DNA of 64,000 nt, from NCBI GenBank assembly GCA_046329235.1, contig JAXLVA010000001.1:3162001-3226000 (forward strand). The letters are read 5' to 3'. Positions 41,947 through 51,266 of this stretch are shown here, piece by piece. The DNA is from JALONH01 sp046329235. Lineage in GTDB: Bacteria; Bacteroidota; Bacteroidia; Cytophagales; Cytophagaceae. The translations under genes were made by a program, and so were the position numbers. Within the stretch, counting starts at the first letter, position 1; every line of letters starts with the position of its first letter. Under the pieces are notes generated by a model. That model saw nothing but the letters and a program-made list of their open reading frames with translations. It had not been told where the DNA came from and searched no databases.

Positions 41947-42702
41947 ATGAGAAAGAAAGTAATTGCCGGTAACTGGAAGATGAACAAAAACTTAGAAGAA
42001 GGATTAGCATTAGCTACAGAAGTTGCCAATATCGCAAAAGATGAAGTTCCATCGGATGTGAACGTTGTAATTTGTGTTCCTTACATTTCTTTAGCTTCTG
42101 TATCTAAGGTATTAAATGACAAAGTTGCTCTTGGTGCTCAAAACGTACACCAAAAAGAATCCGGTGCTTACACAGGTGAGATTTCTGCAACGATGTTAAC
42201 TTCTGTAGGTGTGAAGTATGTGATCATTGGTCACAGCGAACGCCGCGAGTACTTTGGTGAAACCAACCAACAATTAGCAGAGAAAGTAAACATCGCTTTA
42301 GCGAATGGTTTAACTCCTTTATTCTGTTGTGGTGAAACTTTACAACAAAGAGAAAAAGGTATTCACTTTGATTTCGTGAATAGCCAATTGACAGAAAGCT
42401 TATTCCACTTATCAGCAGACGACTTGAAAAAAGTAGTAATTGCTTATGAACCAATCTGGGCTATTGGTACAGGCGTTACAGCTTCTGACGAGCAAGCACA
42501 AGAAATGCATGCTGTATTAAGAGCGCACTTAGCTTCTAAATATGGTCAAGCTGTAGCGGAAGAAATTTCTATCCTTTACGGTGGAAGTATGAAACCGGAT
42601 AACGCAAAAGGTTTATTAGCTTGTAAAGATATCGACGGTGGTTTAATAGGTGGTGCTTCTCTAAAAGCAAGAGACTTCGTTAACATCGCTAAATCTTATT
42701 AA
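41947..42702 (+). CDS. tpiA: Triose-phosphate isomerase
   Basis: 251 residues. Catalytic Lys in AGNWKMN (residue 11), His in IIGHSERR, Glu in AYEPIWAIGTG, phosphate loop LYGGSMKPDNA. It interconverts dihydroxyacetone phosphate and glyceraldehyde-3-phosphate in glycolysis. Codon use is strongly biased, like fbaA, indicating high expression. Own promoter and a long-stem terminator; not in an operon with prmA. Confidence 0.98.
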   Translation: MRKKVIAGNWKMNKNLEEGLALATEVANIAKDEVPSDVNVVICVPYISLASVSKVLNDKVALGAQNVHQKESGAYTGEISATMLTSVGVKYVIIGHSERREYFGETNQQLAEKVNIALANGLTPLFCCGETLQQREKGIHFDFVNSQLTESLFHLSADDLKKVVIAYEPIWAIGTGVTASDEQAQEMHAVLRAHLASKYGQAVAEEISILYGGSMKPDNAKGLLACKDIDGGLIGGASLKARDFVNIAKSY

Positions 42703-42728
42703 TAAATCGATACTAATCGTGGTAGGGT

Positions 42729-42794
42729 AAACCTCCAAGGATTAAGTGGTGATTTGTACAGAATACATTTGGAATAAAATCCTTGGAGGTTTTT
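42729..42794 (+). terminator. Long-stem terminator after tpiA
   Basis: AAACCTCCAAGGATT (42729-42743) pairs perfectly with AATCCTTGGAGGTTT (42778-42792); 15-bp stem, ~34-base loop, T tail. Confidence 0.75.
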
Positions 42795-42824
42795 GGCCGA
42801 TAAGGATTAGTAGAAAATAAATTT

Positions 42825-42847
42825 AAACCCCGGTCATTCCGGGGTTT
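42825..42847 (+). terminator. GC-rich terminator-like hairpin just before prmA
   Basis: AAACCCCGG/CCGGGGTTT perfect 9-bp stem (42825-42833 with 42839-42847), 5-base loop, ending 9 bases before the prmA ATG. It may be a second terminator or affect prmA translation. Confidence 0.7.
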
Positions 42848-42856
42848 CTTTGTCTT

Positions 42857-43684
42857 ATGGAAAATTATTTACAGGTAACCATTAACGTTGAAATCGAACA
42901 GCAAGAAGTTTTAATAGCTATGCTATTGGGATTGCAGTATGATTCCTTTGCTCAATATGAGGGGTATATAGATGCATATGTGTTGGCTTCTGAGTATGAT
43001 GAAAGAGGCTTAACAGAAGTATTGCAACAATTGGATATTACAGGCTTCCTGGTGGAAGAAATGGAGCAAAAAAATTGGAACGAAGAATGGGAAAAAAACT
43101 TTGAACCGATGGTAGTGGAAGACCGTTGTTATGTACGTGCTTCTTTTCATCCGGAACGCCAAGAATTGCCTCTAGAAGTAGTCATTAATCCTAAAATGTC
43201 CTTTGGTACAGGTCACCATGCCACTACATATATGATGATGCATTGGTTGTTAGATACCGAAGTTTCAGGCAAAAGAGCCATCGATGCAGGTTGTGGAACA
43301 GGTATTTTGAGCATTTTAGCTGAAAAATTAAATGCTAAGTCGGTCATAGCCTTCGATATTGAAGATTGGGCTTTTGAAAATTTGAATGAAAATTGTAATT
43401 TGAACGGATGCAGTAGGATAGAAACAGGAAAGGGAACCATTTCTCAGATCGTTTCACCGAGTGTTCAAGTGGAAATTTTATTGGCTAATATCAATAAAAA
43501 TGTCCTTTTGGATGAAATGTCCATCTATAGCAGTCATCTCGTTTCAGGAGGCCAGTTATTCTTAAGTGGCTTTTATGAAGAAGATGAAACGGATATAGTG
43601 GCATCTGCAACCAAAGCAGGTTTTGAAGTTACAGGTCGTAAGGTACGCCAAAAGTGGATGTCTTTACGTTTAGTAAAAAAATAA
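42857..43684 (+). CDS. prmA: Ribosomal protein L11 methyltransferase
   Basis: 275 residues. SAM-binding motif DAGCGTGILSI near residue 140, preceded by the PrmA signature NPKMSFGTGHHATT and followed by ANINKNVLLDEM (N-x-N/D-like motif of PrmA). Trimethylates ribosomal protein L11. The N-terminal ~85 residues form the L11-recognition domain. The next gene begins 16 bases later on the same strand. Confidence 0.93.
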   Translation: MENYLQVTINVEIEQQEVLIAMLLGLQYDSFAQYEGYIDAYVLASEYDERGLTEVLQQLDITGFLVEEMEQKNWNEEWEKNFEPMVVEDRCYVRASFHPERQELPLEVVINPKMSFGTGHHATTYMMMHWLLDTEVSGKRAIDAGCGTGILSILAEKLNAKSVIAFDIEDWAFENLNENCNLNGCSRIETGKGTISQIVSPSVQVEILLANINKNVLLDEMSIYSSHLVSGGQLFLSGFYEEDETDIVASATKAGFEVTGRKVRQKWMSLRLVKK

Positions 43685-43700
43685 GAATAGGGAACAGTGT

Positions 43701-46700
43701 ATGACGAGTGTTTTGAAAAGTGTAGTTGTTAGTTGTTTGTTTTTTGTGAGCATTACCATTGCTCATGCTCAACAACGTATTACGGGAGATCCGGCTACCT
43801 TTACCACAGAAGTGACTACCATGATGGCTACAGGTGCAAACCAGTATGCTATGGAGTCAGGGAATCAATTCACATCTGTCTGGGGTGGCTTTTCTGCCAC
43901 TCAACAAAAACAAATTATTGAAGTAACTCAAAAACTAATCAAGAGTAAAAAGCTAAAGACAAATCCTCACTTTGCCGATTATTTTGTATGTCTTGCTGCT
44001 TTGCAATCTAAAGGTGCGGATCAAGTTGATACGATGTTAATCATCACATCTAAATTGATTGAGTCATACGATGCAACTAAGATGGGAGCGTTCTTCAAAA
44101 CAGTAAGAAATGTATTTGATGGTGGGTACTTATATAAATCTACTTTCCATACCACCATGATTACCGGCGGAACTCCTCGTTTGAGATTGATTGAACCTAA
44201 AGTTCCTGTTTTCGAAGAACCGGTAGTAGATACTACTACACAAGATGAATACTTTAACGATTGGGATAATTGGCAACAAGTAGATGAAACTTGGGGTACA
44301 GATGATGTACAAGAAGTAACACAGGACGATGCCTTAAATGCATTTGCTTATGAACCGCCACCACAGCCACCGGTAGAAGGTCCGGTGATTGAGTTCACAG
44401 GTATCAATTTGACATTCCAAACACCTTACGATACGGCAACTGTTCAGAATACTTCTGGGGCTATTGTTTTTAACTCCGGCTTATTCATAGGACAAGGAGG
44501 TAAGATGGATTGGTCTTCTGCCGGACTACCACAAGCGTATTGTGACTTGGCGGGATATAATTTCCCAACCCACACCTATCGATTTATATCGGAAGGTGCC
44601 TATTTACATTATCCAGATCAAACAGACTCTATCCCTCGTGGAGTGTTTGAATTTAACAGTATGAAAGCTAGAACCGGGGGCGATAAATCCTTCCCTCGTT
44701 TCAAATCGTTTGACAGTAATATTCCTGTAAAAGGATTAGATGAAAACATTCGTTATAAGGGTGGTTTCTCTTTATCAGGTAAAAAAATATATAGCTCTTC
44801 ACTTGATGAAGGTTTAGCTTCTATAGAAATTTTAAAAGGTGATTCTGTAATTATTAAAGGTTTATCTAATCGTTTCCAATTAGGAGATTCTGCTATTACT
44901 GCAGACTATTGTAAAACTATCATCTATATTCTTGGGGACTCTATTTACCATCCGGGTACTGTATTCAAGTATAATAAGAATGCGAATAAATTGCGTTTGA
45001 CCAAAACGAATGGATTCCGAATGGCTCCATTCATTGATACGTATCATAAAATTGAAATCACAGCGGATGCTTGTATTTGGGATATTAACACAGATAAAAT
45101 CGAGTTCAATATTATTAATGCGCGTAATGAAATTGCTGCCATATTTGAGTCAGAAGAATATTACAGTTTGCAGAAATATACTTACCTGAAAGGTCTTTAT
45201 CCGTTCCATCCATTACAGTTAATAGTTGGTTACGCGGATAAAATCAAGTCGGACGAATTTCCTATTCAAGACTTAGCGGTTGATTCAAAAATTCCGGTAG
45301 AAACTCTTAAAGGTGCAATGGTCCAAATGATGAAGTTGGGCTTTGTTGACTTTGATAAAGGTGGAATGGTAACCTTAAAAGAAAAAGCTCGCCATTATGT
45401 AATGTCACGTCGTGATAAAAAAGATTACGATAACATTAAGTTTTTATCCATCACCAACTCCGGTGCAAATGCGGAATTAGATTTGACGAATCAAAAATTA
45501 ATAGTACATGGTGTAAAACGTGTATATATAAGTGATTCATTAAATGTAACTATTGAGCCGGATAGTAGTACCATTGAAATTTTACAAAACAGAGATTTTC
45601 AGTTTAATGGAAAAATCAATACCGCTAACTTCCAGTTTATCGGTACGGATTTTAAATTTAATTATGATAGCTTTTTTGTTCGAATGGCTTACATCGACGA
45701 GATTAAGTTAACGGTAAAAGAGGACTCTTCAGGTACCGGCAATAAAACTAAAGTATTGGGTAACGAGTTACGTTATTCTTCCGGAACACTTTATATCAAT
45801 GAGCCTTTAAATAAATCGGCACGTAAGAAAAGACCTCAGTATCCTATTTTTGATGCAGCTACAGGAGCAAGTGTGTTCTTTAACAAATCAAACATAGCTA
45901 ACGGTGCATATGATACTACTATGAAATTTAAGATTCCACCATTTAAAGTGGACAGCTTAAGTAGTGATGATCCAACAGCAATTGGGTTTGATGGTACATT
46001 TGAATCGGGCGGAATATTCCCAGAGTTTCATGAGAAATTAATTGTAATGCCTGATAACTCCTTAGGTTTTAAACATAGCGTACCACCTGCCGGATATAAG
46101 ACTTATGAAGGAGATGGAAGTTTCTATGGGAACCTAAAAGTAGACAACCAAGGCTTACGCGGTAATGGTGAAATACACTTCCTCAATACGACCCTTTGGT
46201 CGGGGGACTTTGTGTACTTTAAAGACTCCACACTTACGGAAGGTAATCAAATGATTACTAAACCGGGAACGAATCCATTACTACCGGCTACTGTAACATT
46301 CCCGGATGTACATATTGATAAATATCGATTAATGTGGAAGCCTAGAGTAGATAGTATGTATATTTCAAATGTTGACAAACCATTTGAATTTTATAATCAA
46401 ACAGCATCTTTACAGGGAACTACTATTGTGACTCACGGTGGTATGTATGGTTTAGGTATTTTATCTACTCGTGGCTCTGAAACGGAATCTGGTAAATTCT
46501 ATTTTGAACAAACGAGATTCTCTGCACACGATGCTACTTTCCGTATCAAATCGGACAACCCGAATAAGCCGGCGTTAAAATCGATTCAGGCAAAAGTGTT
46601 CTTCGATTTAGAAAAATCACTAGCGACTTTTGGTCCTGAACAAGAAGGGTTTGCCAGTACAGAATTCCCATACGCTATGTATAAGACCTCACTTGAAAAA

Positions 46701-48635
46701 GGGGTTTGGGATTTGAACAAACGCGAAATTTATTTAAATGCTTCCGATTCTGTAAGTATAGAAAGTTCCTATTTCTATTCTACGCATCCTCAGCAAGATT
46801 CATTGGTGTTTAGTTCTAGAAAAGCGATTTATAAAATCGATTCATTGACTTTAAATATTTATGATATCCCTTTCATTAAAGTGAATGACGGTAAAGTGTT
46901 CCCGGATAGTAGCCATGTAATTATTCGTGAGAATGCCGTAATGCAAACCTTGCACGATGCTAAAATTGAAATGGATACCGTGAATAAGTATCACCATTTC
47001 TACGATGCTACCATTGATATTTATGGTAGAAAGAAATTTAATGGTAAAGCATTGTATGAGTATGTCAACTTGGCCGGAGATACCCTCGAATTGGTATTCT
47101 CTAATTTTGTTTATACAGAAGGGGAGAAGAAAAAAGAAACAGCCTATACTTTGGCCCAATGTTTAGTGAAAGAAGAAGATTCCATTTATGTGGGTGAGAA
47201 AATCCTATATAAAGGAAATGTTACATTAAAATCGAAAGATCAATTCTTAGCGTTTGACGGTTTTATAAAACTTGATTTGAAAGGTGTATTACATTATGCT
47301 TCCTGGTTGAAATATGTTAACTCAGGTGAATCTGATCGAGTAACCTTGAACTTGCAAAATGCAGTATCAGAAAAAGGAAATCCATTATATACAGGTATGT
47401 CCTTTAATTCGAAGAACTATTTATTATATACCAACTTTATCTCTGAGAAAACCAAACCGGATGATCAGGATGTATTGGTAACAGGTACCGGATTCCAATA
47501 TGATTCAGATTCATCTGAATTTACAGTAGGAACACCTGAATTACTTACAAAGAAATCATTAAAAGGAAATTATTTGTCTTATAATGACAACCGATCTACT
47601 ACCAAATTTGGAGGGATGTTCACAATCACTAAAACAACAGACCCTTCCTATAAATTGTTAAGCTCAGGTACCGGTACAGCTGATTTGATGGAAGATACTT
47701 ACGACTTTAATATTTTGATGAGTTTGCAATTCAAAACCAGTACAGCACCTTTTGTTGCCATGGGTACTCATTTAAAAAGTATAGCAGAAGTAATTCCTGA
47801 TTCAGTAGCAGGAGGGGACGACTTCTTAAATTCAGGCTCTAGCAGAGATAAAATATTAGAACAAAAACTAGTTCAATTTATAGGGGATGATGGTTTGCGA
47901 AACTATTACTCTAAAAAAGCAAGTGGTGGTGGACAGTTGTATAACTTCAATTCTGACTTTGCAAAATCACTATTAATCTCGGATGTTAATTTGGTTTGGT
48001 CTCCGGAGTATAAAGCATTCTACAATGTAGGTAAAGTGAAAATCTCTTCTTTTATCAAAACTGAAATTGAAAAATATGTAGATGCCTACATTGAAATAAG
48101 AAAAACTTCATCCGGAGATCAAATTACTATATACTTGATGCCGGCGAATGGAGTATATTACTATATTCACTATGATGAAAACAGATTGTCGATGGTTTCA
48201 TCCAGCGATGATGTAAACAAAACAATCAAAACGAAAGGTGAAATGCCGGATCGTTCTAAATTCTTCTTAGTACGCACAGAGCCGATGGAAATGAATAAGT
48301 TCATTAACACTTTCCGTGATCGTTATTTGGATTATGTTCCTCCGGTAGAAACACCTACTACTGATACTACTCAGAGTTTGGACTCAACCTCTACAGGTGG
48401 ATTACGTCAAAAACTTTCGATTGATAATACCGACAATACACAACAACGTCAAGTAGATAATCAAAACTCTAATCAATATCAGGATGCCAATTCGGATCCT
48501 AATAAGTATAAATTACAACAACAGGACACGAATTACGAACAACCTAAAGACGATCCGGCAAAACAAAAACCGACCTTAGAGGATCAACAAAAACGTTATC
48601 AGGAACAACAACAGTTACAGAATTTATTTAAGTAA
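43701..48635 (+). CDS. Very large exported protein of unknown function (1644 residues)
   Basis: Signal peptide MTSVLKSVVVSCLFFVSITI with AHAQQ cleavage site. The body is almost wholly beta-rich, with recurring segments of the kind GVFEFNSMKART, GSFYGNLKVDNQGLRGNGEI and ILYKGNVTLKSKDQFLAFDG, which resemble the repeated beta strands of OstA/LptD-N or AsmA-type envelope proteins (weak resemblance, not an assignment). The last ~90 residues are Gln/Asn/Asp-rich and disordered (QQRQVDNQNSNQYQDANSD, then DQQKRYQEQQQLQNLFK). No T9SS sorting domain, so it is probably periplasmic. It follows prmA after 16 bases and precedes plsY. Confidence 0.75.
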   Translation: MTSVLKSVVVSCLFFVSITIAHAQQRITGDPATFTTEVTTMMATGANQYAMESGNQFTSVWGGFSATQQKQIIEVTQKLIKSKKLKTNPHFADYFVCLAALQSKGADQVDTMLIITSKLIESYDATKMGAFFKTVRNVFDGGYLYKSTFHTTMITGGTPRLRLIEPKVPVFEEPVVDTTTQDEYFNDWDNWQQVDETWGTDDVQEVTQDDALNAFAYEPPPQPPVEGPVIEFTGINLTFQTPYDTATVQNTSGAIVFNSGLFIGQGGKMDWSSAGLPQAYCDLAGYNFPTHTYRFISEGAYLHYPDQTDSIPRGVFEFNSMKARTGGDKSFPRFKSFDSNIPVKGLDENIRYKGGFSLSGKKIYSSSLDEGLASIEILKGDSVIIKGLSNRFQLGDSAITADYCKTIIYILGDSIYHPGTVFKYNKNANKLRLTKTNGFRMAPFIDTYHKIEITADACIWDINTDKIEFNIINARNEIAAIFESEEYYSLQKYTYLKGLYPFHPLQLIVGYADKIKSDEFPIQDLAVDSKIPVETLKGAMVQMMKLGFVDFDKGGMVTLKEKARHYVMSRRDKKDYDNIKFLSITNSGANAELDLTNQKLIVHGVKRVYISDSLNVTIEPDSSTIEILQNRDFQFNGKINTANFQFIGTDFKFNYDSFFVRMAYIDEIKLTVKEDSSGTGNKTKVLGNELRYSSGTLYINEPLNKSARKKRPQYPIFDAATGASVFFNKSNIANGAYDTTMKFKIPPFKVDSLSSDDPTAIGFDGTFESGGIFPEFHEKLIVMPDNSLGFKHSVPPAGYKTYEGDGSFYGNLKVDNQGLRGNGEIHFLNTTLWSGDFVYFKDSTLTEGNQMITKPGTNPLLPATVTFPDVHIDKYRLMWKPRVDSMYISNVDKPFEFYNQTASLQGTTIVTHGGMYGLGILSTRGSETESGKFYFEQTRFSAHDATFRIKSDNPNKPALKSIQAKVFFDLEKSLATFGPEQEGFASTEFPYAMYKTSLEKGVWDLNKREIYLNASDSVSIESSYFYSTHPQQDSLVFSSRKAIYKIDSLTLNIYDIPFIKVNDGKVFPDSSHVIIRENAVMQTLHDAKIEMDTVNKYHHFYDATIDIYGRKKFNGKALYEYVNLAGDTLELVFSNFVYTEGEKKKETAYTLAQCLVKEEDSIYVGEKILYKGNVTLKSKDQFLAFDGFIKLDLKGVLHYASWLKYVNSGESDRVTLNLQNAVSEKGNPLYTGMSFNSKNYLLYTNFISEKTKPDDQDVLVTGTGFQYDSDSSEFTVGTPELLTKKSLKGNYLSYNDNRSTTKFGGMFTITKTTDPSYKLLSSGTGTADLMEDTYDFNILMSLQFKTSTAPFVAMGTHLKSIAEVIPDSVAGGDDFLNSGSSRDKILEQKLVQFIGDDGLRNYYSKKASGGGQLYNFNSDFAKSLLISDVNLVWSPEYKAFYNVGKVKISSFIKTEIEKYVDAYIEIRKTSSGDQITIYLMPANGVYYYIHYDENRLSMVSSSDDVNKTIKTKGEMPDRSKFFLVRTEPMEMNKFINTFRDRYLDYVPPVETPTTDTTQSLDSTSTGGLRQKLSIDNTDNTQQRQVDNQNSNQYQDANSDPNKYKLQQQDTNYEQPKDDPAKQKPTLEDQQKRYQEQQQLQNLFK

Positions 48636-48714
48636 CGCTCAATAAGTGAGTTGATTATTTAAAAATGACCTGCTATAATTAGTTCATATATAGCAAAGGT
48701 ATCATTGAAATGTG

Positions 48715-48722
48715 TAAATTTG
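48715..48722 (+). promoter_or_regulatory. Putative -7 element of plsY
   Basis: TAAATTTG fits TAnnTTTG, 47 bases before the plsY ATG; -33 partner unclear. Confidence 0.4.
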
Positions 48723-48769
48723 TGAGCCTTTAAGGAATCCTAAAGATTCTGCCTCTCGTATAGAAAAGT

Positions 48770-49420
48770 ATGGAAAACAACTTCGTTCATATATTACTTG
48801 GAATCCTATCAGCCTATTTAATCGGTTCTATACCTACTGCTATTTGGTATGGTAAACTGCAACATGGGATTGATATCAGAAACTTTGGTAGTGGAAATGC
48901 CGGAGCTACGAATACCTTCCGAGTATTAGGTAAAAAAGCAGGTTTTATCGTGATGGCCATTGATATCTTTAAGGGATGGGCCGCAACAAGTTTAGTTTTC
49001 TTATTAAACAGAAACGGTAGTGTAGCAACAGACTATATTGAAGTGTTTCAATTGTTATTTGGTGTAGCAGCTACAGTAGGTCATATATTCCCTGTGTATG
49101 AGAAATTTAAAGGTGGTAAAGGAATCGCTACTTTGTTAGGGATGTTACTGAGTATTCAGATTGAAGCGGCTTTACTTTGTATGGGTGTATTCTTTATCGT
49201 TTTAATCTTATCTAAATACGTATCATTAGGTTCTATGATTTCAGCATTAGCATTCCCATTAATGCTATTGTTTATTCCTCGTTTTCGTCCGGATCATCCA
49301 ATCATTATTGTGTTTGGATTCTGTATCTTCTTAATCGTAGTAATTACGCATAAGAAAAACATAGTACGCTTGATTAATGGTGAAGAGAACAAAACGTTCT
49401 TAGTCAAGAAGCGTTCGTAA
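48770..49420 (+). CDS. plsY: Glycerol-3-phosphate acyltransferase PlsY
   Basis: 216 residues, about five membrane helices. Signature loops are present: GSIPTA, FGSGNAGATNTFRVLGKKAG (near residue 40) and FKGGKGIATLLG (near 114). It uses acyl-phosphate to acylate glycerol-3-phosphate at sn-1, the first step of phospholipid synthesis, in the inner membrane. Its 3' end overlaps the convergent anmK by 21 bases. Confidence 0.96.
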   Translation: MENNFVHILLGILSAYLIGSIPTAIWYGKLQHGIDIRNFGSGNAGATNTFRVLGKKAGFIVMAIDIFKGWAATSLVFLLNRNGSVATDYIEVFQLLFGVAATVGHIFPVYEKFKGGKGIATLLGMLLSIQIEAALLCMGVFFIVLILSKYVSLGSMISALAFPLMLLFIPRFRPDHPIIIVFGFCIFLIVVITHKKNIVRLINGEENKTFLVKKRS

Positions 49421-50494
49421 CGAACCGTAAATTCCTCCCCCGATACTATCTTTCATTGCTCCTGTTACCATTGCTAGGGTATTGGTTTCTTGACGTATTC
49501 TTAAAAAACCTAAGAATGCAAAAATAAGCGCTTCTTTAAATTCGATGGTTTCTGTTGAGGGGATTACGATAGAAACGCCAGCACATTTTTCTTTAATTAA
49601 GGATATTAAATAATCATTATAAGCTCCACCACCCGTAATTAACACCTTGTCATTGGCTGTTAAGTTTTCTTTTTTCAACGCCAAAGCAATTTGATCTGCC
49701 GTGTGTTCGGTGACGGTTCGTAATAAATCTTCCATACTGTTTTTAGAATGTAATTCTAACAGCGGGAAAATCTGTTTCTCAATATCTTCCCGACCTAATG
49801 ACTTTGGTCCTTCTATTTGATAAAAAGGTATGGCTTGTAAGCTCTCATATAGACTAAGAATGATATGACCTGATTTAGCTATATGTCCTTTATCATCATA
49901 ATCTAAACCATGAGGTTTAACTAGGTGATTGGTGACCATATTCGCCACTACAATATCATAAGCCTCTAATCTATCTTCTTTTTTTACGGAAAGATTAGCA
50001 ATACCACCGATGTTGATGCAAACTTTATAATCTTTAAATAAAAGTAAATCGCCCATGGGTACGAGCGGAGCGCCTTGTCCGCCTAGAGCCACATCAACCG
50101 AACGAAAGTCTGCCACCACCGGTAAAGAAGTTGAAGCGTGAATGGTTGCAGGATGCCCTATTTGTAACGTAACACTATCTTTAGGTCTGTGAAAAATAGT
50201 ATGTCCGTGTGAAGCAATTACATCAGCGGTTAGGTGATTTTTTTTGATAAAGGATTGTATTTGCTCTCCAATATATTTCCCTAATTCTATATCCGTATAG
50301 GTTAGTTCTACAGCGCTTCCTTCCATGGCATGTAGCAACTTGTTTTTCCATTCATTGGAATAAGCAATGGTTTCTGCTTGGATGATGCGATAGCTGATTT
50401 TGTTCTCTTGAGCGTGAAACTCACACAAGGCTAAATCCAATCCATCCAAGGAAGTGCCGGACATGACACCTAAAACACGTAAGGTATTTTTCAT
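49400..50494 (-). CDS. anmK: Anhydro-N-acetylmuramic acid kinase
   Basis: 364 residues, ASKHA fold. N-terminal GVMSGTSLDGLDLAL is the AnmK signature; also DFRSVDVALGGQGAPLVP and ITGGGAYNDYLI. It converts 1,6-anhydroMurNAc and ATP to MurNAc-6-phosphate, the substrate of MurQ (encoded at 15292-16098), in cell-wall recycling. Convergent with plsY (21-base overlap) and divergent from coaX. Confidence 0.95.
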   Translation of the reverse strand: MKNTLRVLGVMSGTSLDGLDLALCEFHAQENKISYRIIQAETIAYSNEWKNKLLHAMEGSAVELTYTDIELGKYIGEQIQSFIKKNHLTADVIASHGHTIFHRPKDSVTLQIGHPATIHASTSLPVVADFRSVDVALGGQGAPLVPMGDLLLFKDYKVCINIGGIANLSVKKEDRLEAYDIVVANMVTNHLVKPHGLDYDDKGHIAKSGHIILSLYESLQAIPFYQIEGPKSLGREDIEKQIFPLLELHSKNSMEDLLRTVTEHTADQIALALKKENLTANDKVLITGGGAYNDYLISLIKEKCAGVSIVIPSTETIEFKEALIFAFLGFLRIRQETNTLAMVTGAMKDSIGGGIYGSLRTLLD

Positions 50495-50555
50495 ATGCAG
50501 ATAACTTATTCGGGAGTCTAATATACAGGTAAATAGTTCTTATATTCGTACCGGA

Positions 50556-51266
50556 ATGAATAATTTAGTCATCGACGAAGGGAATACACGAATTAAAGTT
50601 GCTCGATTTAGTCAGAACGAGTTGCAGGAAGTGCGTGTATTCGATGTTAGAGACGATGTTTTAACTTGGGTATCTACTTTGTCTATTCAAGCGTGTATCC
50701 TTTCTACGGTGAGGGAGACAGATTGGGATATGTCTAAGTTTCCTTCTATTCCTTTTAAAATGAAGTTGGATACTTCCTCTAAGTTGCCTGTTCGAATCCC
50801 ATACTCCACATTGGGTACGGATAGATTAGCATCAGCATGTGGTGCCGCTTCATTATATCCTTCCCAAACATGTTTAGTATTAGATGCCGGTACATGTTTA
50901 ACCCATACTTTTATCACCTCTGAAAAGGAAGTATTAGGGGGAAGTATTAGCCCGGGTTTACAGATGAGATTTAAATCTTTAAACCATTTTACCGGAAAAT
51001 TACCACTCATTGAAAAAAGTAAAGAATTGCCTGAAACTACAGGTAAAAACACTCAGGAGGCAATACAAAGTGGTGTTATTGGCGGAATGGTAGCTGAAAT
51101 TTCACATATTATTGAGCATTATCATACGAAACACCCTGATTTAATCGTACTTATGACCGGAGGCGATGCTTCCTACTTTGAAAAAACACTAAAAGAACCC
51201 ATCTTTGTAGTCCCTGAATTAACATTAGTGGGGTTGAACAGCATATTACATTATAATGTATCTTAG
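50556..51266 (+). CDS. coaX: Type III pantothenate kinase
   Basis: 236 residues. DEGNTRIKVARF at the N-terminus is the phosphate loop, GTDRLASACGA binds substrate, DAGTCLTHTFI and GGSISPGLQMRFKSLNHFTG complete the type III signature. It phosphorylates pantothenate in the first step of CoA synthesis. Its stop lies inside the next gene (11-base overlap), so it starts a coaX-OM protein-lptC cluster. Confidence 0.95.
   Translation: MNNLVIDEGNTRIKVARFSQNELQEVRVFDVRDDVLTWVSTLSIQACILSTVRETDWDMSKFPSIPFKMKLDTSSKLPVRIPYSTLGTDRLASACGAASLYPSQTCLVLDAGTCLTHTFITSEKEVLGGSISPGLQMRFKSLNHFTGKLPLIEKSKELPETTGKNTQEAIQSGVIGGMVAEISHIIEHYHTKHPDLIVLMTGGDASYFEKTLKEPIFVVPELTLVGLNSILHYNVS

Noticed and set aside
46851..47159. 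102-residue antisense frame in the 1644-residue gene
   Set aside because: It lies wholly within a coding gene on the other strand, with no promoter or recognisable motif.
50790..50812. tRNA T-loop-like GTTCGAATCCC
   Set aside because: It lies within the coding frame of coaX and has no surrounding cloverleaf.
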